This document shows, in pieces, positions 41,896 through 50,458 of a DNA stretch of 64,000 bases; the first letter of the stretch is position 1; each line of letters starts with the position of its first letter. This stretch comes from Actinomadura luzonensis (GTDB lineage: Bacteria; Actinomycetota; Actinomycetes; Streptosporangiales; Streptosporangiaceae). The notes beneath the pieces were generated by a model. It was not told where the DNA came from and made no database searches. It saw nothing but the letters and a program-made list of their open reading frames with translations. Position numbers and translations under genes: made by a program. The DNA lies in NCBI RefSeq assembly GCF_022664455.2, contig NZ_JAKRKC020000001.1, forward strand, positions 3,291,001 to 3,355,000. The letters run 5' to 3'.

Positions 41896-42396
41896 ATGAG
41901 CAGCAGAGACGAAGCCGCCGACATGCCACACGACGGCAAGACGCAGACGCCGGAAAGACTGCGCCGACGAGCCAGCCGCCTGCTGTCAGGCATGACCGCA
42001 CGGTCGGACCGGCTGGTGAACGAGGGACTGGCCAAGGCCGACGCCCGCAAGTGGCACTACGCCGTGCTGGCCTCGTTGCAGGAGCACGGCCCGGCCAGCC
42101 AGGCGACGCTGAGCCGGCGCACCGGCATCTACCGCAGCGACATGGTCGGCGTCCTCAACGAACTGGCCGAACGCGATCTCGTCGAACGGATGCCGGACCC
42201 CGACGACCGCCGCCGCAACGTCATCACGATCACCACCCAAGGCCGCCGGCGCCTGCGCTACCTTGACCAGGTCCTCGACGACCTCCACGACGAGCTGCTC
42301 GCCCCGCTGACCCCCGCCGAACGCGACCAGCTCGTGCAGTTGCTCACTCGCCTGCTGGACCACCACACGCAGGCGAGTGAGCCTCCGAGCTCCTAA
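41896..42396 (+). CDS. MarR family transcriptional regulator
   Basis: 166 residues. The winged helix reads ASQATLSRRTGIYRSDMVGVLNELAERDLVERMPDPDDRRRNVITITTQGRRRL, with the DxRRR wing diagnostic of MarR. It starts 107 bp from the divergent NTF2-fold gene and shares the repeat-containing gap. The protein begins with a hydrophilic 25-residue extension. Confidence 0.92.
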   Translation: MSSRDEAADMPHDGKTQTPERLRRRASRLLSGMTARSDRLVNEGLAKADARKWHYAVLASLQEHGPASQATLSRRTGIYRSDMVGVLNELAERDLVERMPDPDDRRRNVITITTQGRRRLRYLDQVLDDLHDELLAPLTPAERDQLVQLLTRLLDHHTQASEPPSS

Positions 42397-42455
42397 CCCC
42401 CTCCACCCTCCTGGGGCCGCCCCCAGGTAGCGATCGATGTCGCAAGGACGGCACG

Positions 42456-42540
42456 GTGCAGATCGTCTACTTCCGAGTCTCCACCGCGACCCAGTCCCTG
42501 CCGCAGCAGCGCGCCAGCCTCACCGAGGCCGGCCTCCTCG
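42456..42540 (+). pseudogene. N-terminal scrap of a serine recombinase
   Basis: From GTG 42456: VQIVYFRVSTATQSLPQQRASLTEAGLL, matching the start of resolvases (YxRVS with the catalytic Ser, then Q..L..Q...L...G). After about 28 residues the similarity ends and the tandem palindromes begin nearby. The missing half is not the one found at 13474, which differs in context. Confidence 0.55.
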
Positions 42541-42597
42541 CGCGTTCGGCAAGATCGCCACCGAAGCCGGTCTCCCCGTCACCCAGAGGCAGACTCC

Positions 42598-42640
42598 GTC
42601 AGCATATGCTGACAAATCGCGTTCGTCAGCATATGCTGAC
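42598..42640. promoter_or_regulatory. Two identical 16-bp palindromes (operator pair)
   Basis: GTCAGCATATGCTGAC occurs at 42598-42613 and again at 42625-42640, each a perfect palindrome, 27 bp centre to centre. The second ends 3 bp before the ATG of the small HTH gene. This position suggests autoregulation of the HTH/Clp-N pair and leaderless or very short-leader translation. Confidence 0.85.
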
Positions 42641-42643
42641 GCC

Positions 42644-42859
42644 ATGGAGGTAGCCAAACTGGCCGAGGCGACCGCCGACCAGGACCCCGGTGTGGGGCTG
42701 GCAGCGGTGGCCGCGCTTCGGACCCTGCTCGAAGAACTGGAAGCCGTGCACGTCTCCAACGCCCGCGCCCAAGGCTGGTCCTGGGAGCGGATCGCAGACG
42801 CCCTCGGTGTACGGCGGCAGACCGCCCACCGCAAGCACGCCCGCCGCACGAAAGGATGA
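42644..42859 (+). CDS. Small helix-turn-helix protein
   Basis: 71 residues from ATG 42644. A helical N-terminal half (LAAVAALRTLLEELEAVHVSNARAQG) is followed by an HTH: WSWERIADALGVRRQTAHRKHARRTKG. It is 3 bp upstream of the Clp-N domain gene, so the two are one operon. The twin palindromes immediately upstream are its most likely binding sites. HTH/Clp-N pairs recur in actinobacteria; their role is not established. Confidence 0.8.
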   Translation: MEVAKLAEATADQDPGVGLAAVAALRTLLEELEAVHVSNARAQGWSWERIADALGVRRQTAHRKHARRTKG

Positions 42860-42862
42860 CGC

Positions 42863-43405
42863 GTGTTCGACAAGTTCGCAGAAGGCGCCCGCCGCGCCGT
42901 GGTCAGGGCCGGCATCCTGGCGCTCGACGCCGGGCGGCCGGCCCTCGACGCCGACCTGATGCTGCTCGGCCTTGCCGAGGTGCGGCCGTTCACGCTGCGC
43001 ACGTTCACCGCGACCGCCGCCGCTGCCGTACGAGAACGCGTGGACACGAACGACTCCAGGACGCTGCTCGCCACGCTCGGCATCGACCTCGACCGGGTCC
43101 ACCGCAGCACCCGCTCCGGCACCGACGACCCGAGAGCCTGGAGCCTGCGCCGCACCCCGGCCCGGCCGCTGCGGGTCGTGCTGTACGGGCCGCTCGGCCA
43201 GCTGCCTCTCGCCATGCACGCCCGCAAGGCGGTCGAGGTGGCCGTGTGGCGGGGATCGGGCCGTCCGGCCACCGGCGAGGACCTGTTGTGGGGGCTGCTC
43301 GCCGATCACGCCAACGGCGCCGCCCGCATCCTCACGGACGCCGGCGTCGACCTGCGCGAACTCGTCCGGGAGCTGCGGGGGTCCGACGCTCGCCGGAGCG
43401 CCTAG
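42863..43405 (+). CDS. Clp N-terminal domain protein without ATPase
   Basis: 180 residues from GTG 42863 (GAAAGGA upstream). Two Clp-N repeats: MFDKFAEGARRAVVRAGILALDAGRPALDADLMLLGLAEV and later HARKAVEVAVWRGSGRPATGEDLLWGLLADHANGAARILTDAGVDLREL. In ClpA/ClpC this domain recruits substrates or adaptors, but here no AAA+ module follows. It may act as a substrate-recognition adaptor, a decoy or a sensor partnered with the HTH protein. Confidence 0.85.
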   Translation: MFDKFAEGARRAVVRAGILALDAGRPALDADLMLLGLAEVRPFTLRTFTATAAAAVRERVDTNDSRTLLATLGIDLDRVHRSTRSGTDDPRAWSLRRTPARPLRVVLYGPLGQLPLAMHARKAVEVAVWRGSGRPATGEDLLWGLLADHANGAARILTDAGVDLRELVRELRGSDARRSA

Positions 43406-43445
43406 CTCGGGTCGCGGAGCGCCGGGATCGGCTGGTGACGCGGCG

Positions 43446-44927
43446 TTACGGGCGGTCCTCCCACTGCTCGACCGTGGCCCGGGCGCCGATGCGGTGCAGG
43501 CTGTCGAGGGCTTCGAGGTAGGGGCCGGTGAAGGCGGGCCGATGGCGGAGGTCGCCGAACAGGGTCTCGTCCTCGAGGAAGGCGAGGGGGTCGGTGAGCC
43601 GGCGGGCGGCCCGGTCCGCGAGGTCGGCCCGTCGCCGGTCGACCACGTCGATGCGCCGCCCCTGTTCGTCGACTCCTTCCGCGTACCTGGCCCAGCTCGC
43701 GACCACCAGGGCGGAGCGCCGGACGTCCTGGCCTTCCGCCAGGCGGGCGAGGGTGACGGGCAGGAGGAACTTGGGGATGCGGTCGGAGGAGTCGGCGCAC
43801 AGCCGGGCCAGGGTGTCGCTGATCTCCGGGTTGGAGAAGCGTTCGATGAGCTGTCTCTTGTACCCGGGCAGGTCGACGCCGGGCACCGGGCCGAGGGTCG
43901 GCGTCGCCTCCTCCTCCAGGTAGGCGCGCAGGAACCGGGCGAACGCGGGGTCGCGGCAGACCTCGTGCGTGAACCGGTGGCCGGCCAGGTAGCCGAGGTA
44001 GGCCAGGGCCTGGTGGCCGGCGTTGAGGAGGCGGAGCTTCATCAGCTCGTACGGCTCGACGTCGTCGACGAACTGGACGCCGACGCGTTCGAGCGCGGGC
44101 CGGCCGGACGGGAACCGGTCCTCGACGACCCACTGGTGGAACGGCTCGCACACCACCGGCCAGGCGTCCTCGACGCCGAACTCCTCCAGCAGCCGTTCGC
44201 GGTCGAGGCGGGAGGTGACCGGGGTGATGCGGTCCACCATCGAGCTGGGGAAGCTGACCTCCCGGTCGATCCACTCGCCGAGCTCCGCGTCCCTGAGACC
44301 GGCGAAGGCGCTGAGCGTCCGCCGCGCGACCTCACCGTTCTGGGGCAGGTTGTCGCAGGACAGGACGGTGAACGGCGCGGTCCCGGCCGCCCGGCGCCGG
44401 GCGAGCGCCTCGGTCAGGAAGCCGAACGCCGAGGACGGCCGTCCGCCGGCGCGCGCCTCGGCGAGCACGGCCGCGTCGGCCTCGAACTCGCCCGTGCTCT
44501 GGTTGACGTGGTAGCCGCCTTCGGTGATCGTCAGCGAGACGATCCGGACGGCGGGATCGGTGAGCGCGGCGAGCACCGCTTCGGGGTCGTCCGGCGCGAA
44601 CAGGTAGCCGATCATCGAGCCGATGACGCGGGGACGGGGCGGGCGGTCCGCCTCCTTCTCGACCAGCGTGTAGAGGGTGGACTGGGCCCGCAGCGCGTCC
44701 CGCATGGCCGCGTCCTCGGCCCGGACGCCGACGCCGACGATGCCGAACCGGGCGGCGTCCGGCTCGCCGGGCTCGCCGAACAGCGCGTCGAGGTACATCG
44801 CCTGGTGCGCGCGGTGGAAGCCGCCCACTCCGAGGTGGACGATCCCGGCGCGAAGCCGGGTCCTGTCGTAGCGCGGCACGGGGACCCGCGCCGCGATGGC
44901 GGGGAGGTTGTCGGGGGAGAGTCTCAT
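43446..44927 (-). CDS. Mannitol 2-dehydrogenase/fructuronate reductase family
   Basis: 493 residues, a polyol-specific long-chain dehydrogenase. The NAD-binding loop is IVHLGVGGFHRAHQAMYLD near residue 30. The catalytic region MKLRLLNAGHQALAYLGYLAGHRF carries the conserved Lys/Asn/His set. It oxidises mannitol (or arabinitol, sorbitol) to the ketose, most likely fructose. The PfkB kinase gene ends 13 bp upstream, fitting mannitol to fructose to fructose phosphate. Last gene of the minus-strand block that starts at 52.3 kb. Confidence 0.92.
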   Translation of the reverse strand: MRLSPDNLPAIAARVPVPRYDRTRLRAGIVHLGVGGFHRAHQAMYLDALFGEPGEPDAARFGIVGVGVRAEDAAMRDALRAQSTLYTLVEKEADRPPRPRVIGSMIGYLFAPDDPEAVLAALTDPAVRIVSLTITEGGYHVNQSTGEFEADAAVLAEARAGGRPSSAFGFLTEALARRRAAGTAPFTVLSCDNLPQNGEVARRTLSAFAGLRDAELGEWIDREVSFPSSMVDRITPVTSRLDRERLLEEFGVEDAWPVVCEPFHQWVVEDRFPSGRPALERVGVQFVDDVEPYELMKLRLLNAGHQALAYLGYLAGHRFTHEVCRDPAFARFLRAYLEEEATPTLGPVPGVDLPGYKRQLIERFSNPEISDTLARLCADSSDRIPKFLLPVTLARLAEGQDVRRSALVVASWARYAEGVDEQGRRIDVVDRRRADLADRAARRLTDPLAFLEDETLFGDLRHRPAFTGPYLEALDSLHRIGARATVEQWEDRP

Positions 44928-44940
44928 CAGGCTTCCTGTG

Positions 44941-45879
44941 TCAGTGGTCGTTCGCGATGCCGGACCCGAGCTCGGACAGGGCCGGCGGGTCCGCGCCGCG
45001 GCGGGTGACGGTGACGCCGGCGGTCAGGGCGGCGAAGCCGCCGACGGCCCGCAACGTGTCCGCGGGGATCGCGCCGGGTCCGCGCAGCGCATCGGCGAGC
45101 TCCAGCTCCAGGACCTTGCGGAGCAGGCCGGACAGGTAGGCGTCGCCCGCGCCGATCGTGTCCACCACCCGCGCGGCGACCGGGGGGACCTGGACCCGGT
45201 GCGCGCCGGAGGCCAGCAGGGAGCCTCCGGCCCCCGCGGTCAGCCCGACGAGCGACACGCCGAGTCCCAGCAGCCTGCCGGTCACGTCACCGGGTGCGTG
45301 GCCGGGGTAGAGCCAGGACGCGTCCTCGTCGCTGAGCTTGACGATGTGGGCGTGCGCGCAGAGGCGCTCGAACCGGCTCCGGACCTCCTGCCGGGGCGGC
45401 AGCAGCGAGGGCCGGATGTTCGGGTCGAGGCTCACCACGGCCCCGCGCCGTCGCGCGGCCTCCAGGAGCTCCCGCACCCGGGAGGCGCCGGGCTCCAGGA
45501 ACAGCGCCAGCGAGCCGGCGTGCACGAGGCCGGCCTCGGCGACCGGTACGTCCGCGCGCAGGTCCCAGGTGACGTCCAGGTCGTAGGTCGCCGAGCCGTC
45601 GGCGGCCAGCGTCGCGGTGGCCACCGAGGTGCGGGCTCCGGCCGGCTCCGCGGACACGACCTGCGTGCCCGCGGCCCGGAGGTGGGCGCGGATCCGGTCC
45701 CCGTAGCGGTCCTGGCCGAGCGCCGTCACGAACTGGACGGGCACCTCCAGCCGTCCGAGCGCGACCGCGACGTTGAGCGCGGAGCCGCCGGGCGTCACGG
45801 ACCTGTTCCCGTCGTGATCGGCGATCACGTCCATGACCGACTCGCCGATCACGACGACGGCCGGGGGTGGTGGGGTCAT
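44941..45879 (-). CDS. PfkB family sugar kinase (fructokinase-like)
   Basis: 312 residues. N-terminal GG motif PGGSALNVAVALGRL; C-terminal DTIGAGDAYLSGLL with the catalytic base Asp in GAGD; the mid-domain SLDPNIRPSL is typical of fructokinases. AGGAGA lies just upstream of ATG 45879. Co-transcribed with the polyol dehydrogenase. A hairpin at 45898-45924 separates it from the phosphate genes upstream and may reduce read-through. Confidence 0.9.
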   Translation of the reverse strand: MTPPPPAVVVIGESVMDVIADHDGNRSVTPGGSALNVAVALGRLEVPVQFVTALGQDRYGDRIRAHLRAAGTQVVSAEPAGARTSVATATLAADGSATYDLDVTWDLRADVPVAEAGLVHAGSLALFLEPGASRVRELLEAARRRGAVVSLDPNIRPSLLPPRQEVRSRFERLCAHAHIVKLSDEDASWLYPGHAPGDVTGRLLGLGVSLVGLTAGAGGSLLASGAHRVQVPPVAARVVDTIGAGDAYLSGLLRKVLELELADALRGPGAIPADTLRAVGGFAALTAGVTVTRRGADPPALSELGSGIANDH

Positions 45880-45897
45880 GCCGATATCTCCTGTCCT

Positions 45898-45924
45898 TGA
45901 TCGTCACCGTGGGGCGGACGATCA
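45898..45924 (-). terminator. Hairpin between the phosphate genes and the sugar kinase gene
   Basis: TGATCGTC (45898-45905) and GACGATCA (45917-45924) form a perfect 8-bp stem with an 11-nt loop. The right arm includes the DUF47 stop codon. It could be a terminator or partial attenuator inside the long operon. Confidence 0.55.
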
Positions 45925-46557
45925 CTGGAACCGTTTGACCACGCCGTCCGCCAGCGTGTCCGCGGCGGCGGCCAGGTGCATCCCCGCCGCGTCCAGCCGG
46001 CACAGCAGCAGGGTCGTCTTCAGCGTGTCGGCGGTCAGCGGGCGGGCGAGCAGCGCGGAGACCGCGTGCTGGTACGCCGTCCGCAGACCTTGCTTCTTGG
46101 CGTGCAGGGCGCGTTCGGCGGCCTGCCGGGGCGCGCGCGGCAGCAGCCGGACCGCGTCGCCGAGCTCGCCGACCCCCCGGGTCAGCGCGGCGAGCACGGG
46201 ACGGAAGGCGTCCCCGTCGCCGAGCGCGAACAGGTCCGCCTCGCGGACGAAGTCGCGTACCGCGTCGAGCACGTCGTCGACCGAGCGGGACAGCCGGAAC
46301 AGGTCCTCCCGGTCGATGGGCGAGCTGACGCTGCGGTGGAGCTGGGCGACCAGCAGGCCGCGCCGGGTGTCGCCCTCGTGCTCGATCTCGCTGATCCGGC
46401 TCCGGGCGACGTCCGGGAGCAGCTCGCCGCCGGCGAGCGCGGCCGCCAGCGCGACGCCGTCCTCGGCGGCGGCGAGCTGGTCGAGGATCAGCCCGGCGAG
46501 CACCTGGTCGTTGCGTCCGGACAGCTCGCGGAACAGGTGGCGGAGACGGAACGGCAT
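45922..46557 (-). CDS. DUF47 (PhoU-like) phosphate transport accessory protein
   Basis: 211 residues, all helical, PhoU-like. Acidic metal-binding motifs of the family are visible: ISEIEHEGDTRRGLL and SPIDREDLFRLSRSVDDVLDAVRDFVREA. ATG 46557 overlaps the stop of the PiT gene (ATGA), the standard PiT-DUF47 pairing, in which DUF47 modulates the transporter. Confidence 0.9.
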   Translation of the reverse strand: MPFRLRHLFRELSGRNDQVLAGLILDQLAAAEDGVALAAALAGGELLPDVARSRISEIEHEGDTRRGLLVAQLHRSVSSPIDREDLFRLSRSVDDVLDAVRDFVREADLFALGDGDAFRPVLAALTRGVGELGDAVRLLPRAPRQAAERALHAKKQGLRTAYQHAVSALLARPLTADTLKTTLLLCRLDAAGMHLAAAADTLADGVVKRFQ

Positions 46558-47525
46558 CAGCGGATCGCCTCCAGCGTCAGGCATCCCACCGCACTGACCG
46601 CGAACGCCGCCGGCAGGGTCAGCAGCCAGGCGCGTCCGAGCCGCGCCACTCCTCGCCAGCGCACCCGCCGGGCTCCTCCGGACAGCCCCGTGCCCACCAT
46701 GGCGCCGGAAAGGGACTGGGTCATGCTCACCGGGGCCCCGAGCGCGGCGGTGCCGAGGACGACGCCGGCGCCGGACAGCTCGGTGACCACCACCGCGTCC
46801 TGACGGCCGCTGGTGAGCTGCCCGGCGAGCGCCGCGGCGAGCCTGGGCAGCCCGATCATGCCGCCCACCAGGAAGCAGCCGGTGACGATGGCGAGGGCCG
46901 CCGGCGACGCGGCCGGCGCCGCCGGGCCGCCGCTCTGCACGGCGGCCCAGACCGCCAGCATCTTCTGGCCGTCGTTGGCGCCGTACGCCAGGCAGGTGGC
47001 GATGAGCGCGCCGGCGTGCAGCCGGCGCAGCCGCCGGCCCGCCCCCTCCGGCGCGGGCAGCGCGCCGACCAGCTTGGTCACGGCCAGGGCGGCGAGGGCG
47101 CCGGCCACCGGCGACCCGGCGGCGACCAGCAGGACGAGCCCGACGACCGGCCAGTTCACCGCGGTGTGAGCGCCGACGCCCGCCCCGGCGATGCCGCCGA
47201 TCAGGGCCAGGGTCAGGCTGGTCGGCAGGCCGCGCGCGGACAACGCGGCGGTCACCAGGATCGCGCCGCCGACTCCCGCGGCGACGGCGAGGCCGGCGTC
47301 GGCGCCGTCGAAGGCGACCAGCCGCCGGCCGAGGGTCGCGGCCACCGCCGTGCCGAGGACCACCGGGGCGGCGGCGACCGCGGCGGCGAGCAGGACCAGC
47401 CCAGTGACCGGCCGGAACCCGGGGATGCGCAGGCCCATCCCGACCAGGGCGCCGGCGTCGTTGAAGCCGGTGAAGGCGGCGAAGAGGGCGGCCAGCGCGA
47501 TACCTCCCCAGCTGATGTCCGTCAT
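46557..47525 (-). CDS. pit: PiT family inorganic phosphate transporter
   Basis: 322 residues with about ten membrane helices. The two PiT signatures are present: AFTGFNDAGALVGMGL near the N-terminus and CLAYGANDGQKMLAVWAA mid-protein. It moves metal-phosphate with protons. Being inside a glycerophosphodiester/polyol catabolic block, it may take up phosphate or dispose of the excess released by the phosphodiesterase and phosphatase; direction cannot be told. Confidence 0.93.
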   Translation of the reverse strand: MTDISWGGIALAALFAAFTGFNDAGALVGMGLRIPGFRPVTGLVLLAAAVAAAPVVLGTAVAATLGRRLVAFDGADAGLAVAAGVGGAILVTAALSARGLPTSLTLALIGGIAGAGVGAHTAVNWPVVGLVLLVAAGSPVAGALAALAVTKLVGALPAPEGAGRRLRRLHAGALIATCLAYGANDGQKMLAVWAAVQSGGPAAPAASPAALAIVTGCFLVGGMIGLPRLAAALAGQLTSGRQDAVVVTELSGAGVVLGTAALGAPVSMTQSLSGAMVGTGLSGGARRVRWRGVARLGRAWLLTLPAAFAVSAVGCLTLEAIR

Positions 47526-47576
47526 CGGCGTCTCCTCAGGGCTTCGCGCGGGTTCTTCGGGTACGGGTCACTCCGC

Positions 47577-48257
47577 TCAACCGGTCCGGGCGGCCAGCAG
47601 CGAGGCCAGCCGGTCGACGGTGACGGTCTCCAGCGGGACGACCACGGCGCCGTGGCCGTCGGCCAGGGCCCCGCCGTCCTCGGGCACGGCCACGACCAGG
47701 CAGCCCGCGGCCAGCGCCGCCGCGATGCCCTTGGCGGAGTCCTCCAGCGCCACGCAGTTGCGCGGGTCGGCGCGCAGCCGTTCGGCCGCCGTCAGGTACG
47801 CCTCCGGATGCGGCTTCGGGTGGGTCACCTCGTCGCCGCACACGACGGTGTCGAACATGCCGGGGTCGAGCTGGGCCAGCACCTCGTCGACCAGGACGCG
47901 GTGGCTCGACGTCACGAGCGCCGTGGGGATGCCCTGCCTGCGGACGGATTCCACCACGGACCGGGCGGCCGGCCGCCACGGCACCCCGAGGGCGAACAAC
48001 TGCCGGGTGCGTTCCAGCAGCCACGCGGCCGACTCCTCGACGTCGGCCTCGACGCCCAGGTCCTCCTGGACGATCCGGGCGGTGTCCCGCAGGTTGCCGC
48101 CGACGACCCGGCGGCGGGTCTCGGCCGACAGCCGGCCGCCGAGCATGGCGGCCAGATCGGCGAGGCTGACGTCCCAGAGGGGTTCGCTGTCGAACAGGGT
48201 GCCGTCCATGTCGAACAGCGCCGCTTCCAGCGGGGCGCCGCCCGCAGCGGCCGTCAT
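47577..48257 (-). CDS. HAD family phosphatase (beta-phosphoglucomutase-like subgroup)
   Basis: 226 residues. Motif I is ALFDMDGTLFDSEPLW (nucleophile and acid Asp), motif II is ALVTSSHR (Ser), motif III has K in HPKPHPEAYL, and motif IV is ALEDSAKGIAAALAAG. It belongs to the group dephosphorylating small sugar or polyol phosphates. It starts inside the GDPD stop codon (ATGA), so it probably acts on the product (glycerol 3-phosphate or a polyol phosphate). Confidence 0.92.
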   Translation of the reverse strand: MTAAAGGAPLEAALFDMDGTLFDSEPLWDVSLADLAAMLGGRLSAETRRRVVGGNLRDTARIVQEDLGVEADVEESAAWLLERTRQLFALGVPWRPAARSVVESVRRQGIPTALVTSSHRVLVDEVLAQLDPGMFDTVVCGDEVTHPKPHPEAYLTAAERLRADPRNCVALEDSAKGIAAALAAGCLVVAVPEDGGALADGHGAVVVPLETVTVDRLASLLAARTG

Positions 48258-48979
48258 CGGCCGGCCTCGGCGAGCCAGCGCCGCAGCGTGCGGGGGTCGT
48301 CGCTGGTCGTCCCGTCCACGCCGAGGTCGAGCCAGTGCCGCAGGTCGTCCTGGTCGCGGGTGGGCCAGCCGTGCACCGGCACGCCCTCGTCGTGCAGCCG
48401 CCGGACGACGTCGGCGGTCAGCCCTTCGCCGCCGCTGTGGATGCGGCAGGACCCGGTCTCCTCGATGAGCTTGCGGTAGCCGCCGGGATGGGCCTCGGCG
48501 TCGGTCCAGCTCGACACGATGATGCCCCGCGCGATCTCCGGCAGCTTCCCGGCCACGGCGACCATCGCCTCGACGGAGAAGCCGGTCAGGATCGTCCGCC
48601 GCGCGTAGCCGGGATGGCGGGGGAAGAAGTCGGCCAGGCCGTCGATGGCGGCCAGATCCTTGATCTCCAGCTGGATCAGCCGCGTCGTGGCCTGGTACAT
48701 CTGCTCCAGGGTGGGCACCCGCTCGCCCCCGCCCACGTCGACCGAGCTGATCCGCGACCAGGGCAGCTCCGCGACCGGGCCGAGGCCCTTGCCGTCCGGC
48801 CCGGCCGCGACCCGGTCGAGGGTCGCGTCGTGCAGCATGAAGAGCTGCCCGTCGGAACTGATGCGGACGTCGGTCTCCACCTCGTCGACGCCGACTTCTT
48901 CCGCCACCCGGTAGGAGGCGAGGGTGTTCTCGGGGGCTTCGGCCATGGCGCCGCGGTGACCGACGATGGCAAATGTCAC
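48254..48979 (-). CDS. ugpQ: Cytosolic glycerophosphodiester phosphodiesterase
   Basis: 241 residues from GTG 48979 (GAAAGGA upstream). GDPD motifs: VGHRGAMAEAPENTLASY (catalytic His), VDEVETDVRISSDGQLFMLHDATLDRV (metal Glu/Asp and second His). No signal peptide, so cytosolic like UgpQ. It cleaves glycerophosphodiesters to glycerol 3-phosphate plus alcohol. Next to a UgpB/A/E-like transporter and overlapping a phosphatase gene, the role is clear in outline. Confidence 0.9.
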   Translation of the reverse strand: MTFAIVGHRGAMAEAPENTLASYRVAEEVGVDEVETDVRISSDGQLFMLHDATLDRVAAGPDGKGLGPVAELPWSRISSVDVGGGERVPTLEQMYQATTRLIQLEIKDLAAIDGLADFFPRHPGYARRTILTGFSVEAMVAVAGKLPEIARGIIVSSWTDAEAHPGGYRKLIEETGSCRIHSGGEGLTADVVRRLHDEGVPVHGWPTRDQDDLRHWLDLGVDGTTSDDPRTLRRWLAEAGR

Positions 48980-49056
48980 AATGATCCTTTCTCGCTGCAA
49001 TGCTGATGGTCAAGTGAGGGGCCGCGCCGCCGCCCGGCGGCGCGGGGGGACCGGCG

Positions 49057-50391
49057 TCAGGACACCAGCCGGCGATACTTCGGCAGCACGCGCCGGATGG
49101 CCGGGTCGAGCTTCTGCGCCGTCTCGCGCAGCACCTCGGCCGGGCGGGCTCCGGAGGCGTACACGGCCTCCAGCGCGAGCACCATCTCGGCGACCGTCTC
49201 GTTCACGTACCGGCGCATGACGTCCGGCTGGCGGGCGCGGCTGAGCTGATCCTGGGCGACCTGGTACGCGGGGGTCGCGGCGTTGCGCTTCCTGATCTCC
49301 GGCGAGGCGAGGGACGTGGCGGTCACCGGCAGGTAGCCGGTGTTGAGGCTCCACTCGGGCGCGCCCCTGGTGATGAGGTACTTGACCACTTCCCAGGTCG
49401 CCTCCTTGCGGGCCTTGGTCGCGTTGCGCATGACCGCCAGCCCGCTGCCTCCGGTCGGCACGCCGGGCGCGTCCTGCTCGGGCAGGAAGGCGGCGCCGAT
49501 CTCGAACGTGGCCGCCTTGAGCAGCGAGGAGAGCGCGCCGGTGGAGTTGCAGATGGTCGCCGTCACGCCGGCCGCGAAGTCGGCGTTGATGTCGCCGGAC
49601 AGGTAGGCCATCCGGTCGTCGTGGATGAACGCCCGGTCGAACTCCAGGGCGGCGACGGTCTGTTCGGAGTCCAGCCGCGGCGTCATGCCGTCGGAGTAGG
49701 CGCCGCCGAAGGCCCACGTCGAGCCCTGGAAGTACCAGTCGTCCTTGCCGGTGTAGCCGCGCATCTTGACCGGCGAGCCGCGGTACGTGAAGCCCTTGAG
49801 CTGGCGGCCCCATTCCCGCAGCTCGGTGAACGTCTTCGGCCCGCGGTCGGGCAGCCCGGCGCCGGCGAAGATCTCCTTGTTGTAGTAGAAGAGCGGCGTC
49901 GAGCGGGCCCAGGGCAGCCAGTAGACCTGGCCCCGGACGGTGCCCTCGGCCAGGAAGCGCGGGTGGAAGGCCGCGGGGCCGAAGCTCGCGTCGAAGTAGC
50001 CGTTCAGCGGCTCCAGCGCCTCGGCGAGGAAGTAGCGGTTCCAGTTCACGTCGCTGAGCGTGACGAGGTCGGGCACCTGGGCCAGGGCGAAGCTGGCGGC
50101 CAGTTTCGAGTCGAGCGCGGGGTATCCGGGGAACAGCTGGATCTCGCAGAAGATGTCCTGCTGCGCGGCGTTGAACCCGTCGATGACCGTCTGCAGGACC
50201 TCGGCGTTGTGGGAGGTGAAGGCGCTCCACAGCACCACCCGCCGGCGGCGCGCGAACCGCGCCGGCACCTGCCCGCTCACCTGGGCGTAGTCGCCGGGCT
50301 GGCGGCCGACGCAGCCGGTCAACGCCAGGCCGGCCGCGGCCGCGGTGGCGCCGGTCAGGAGCCGGCGGCGGCTGAGACTGGTCCTGGTCAC
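49057..50391 (-). CDS. ABC transporter substrate-binding lipoprotein (UgpB-like)
   Basis: 444 residues from GTG 50391 (GAGGAA upstream). N-terminal SRRRLLTGATAAAAGLALTGC is both a twin-arginine-like and a lipobox signal, so it is likely exported and lipid-anchored at Cys. The mature protein is a family 1 binding protein (AEVLQTVIDGFNAAQQDIFCEIQLFPG..., WARSTPLFYYNKEIF) as in UgpB and sugar-binding proteins. The ligand may be a glycerophosphodiester or a polyol, given the gene neighbours. Confidence 0.9.
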   Translation of the reverse strand: MTRTSLSRRRLLTGATAAAAGLALTGCVGRQPGDYAQVSGQVPARFARRRRVVLWSAFTSHNAEVLQTVIDGFNAAQQDIFCEIQLFPGYPALDSKLAASFALAQVPDLVTLSDVNWNRYFLAEALEPLNGYFDASFGPAAFHPRFLAEGTVRGQVYWLPWARSTPLFYYNKEIFAGAGLPDRGPKTFTELREWGRQLKGFTYRGSPVKMRGYTGKDDWYFQGSTWAFGGAYSDGMTPRLDSEQTVAALEFDRAFIHDDRMAYLSGDINADFAAGVTATICNSTGALSSLLKAATFEIGAAFLPEQDAPGVPTGGSGLAVMRNATKARKEATWEVVKYLITRGAPEWSLNTGYLPVTATSLASPEIRKRNAATPAYQVAQDQLSRARQPDVMRRYVNETVAEMVLALEAVYASGARPAEVLRETAQKLDPAIRRVLPKYRRLVS

Positions 50392-50458
50392 ACTGATTCC
50401 TCTCTGATCGGGCCGGAGGGCGGGCCGGGGAGTGGGCCGGGGAGTGGGCACGTGGCGG

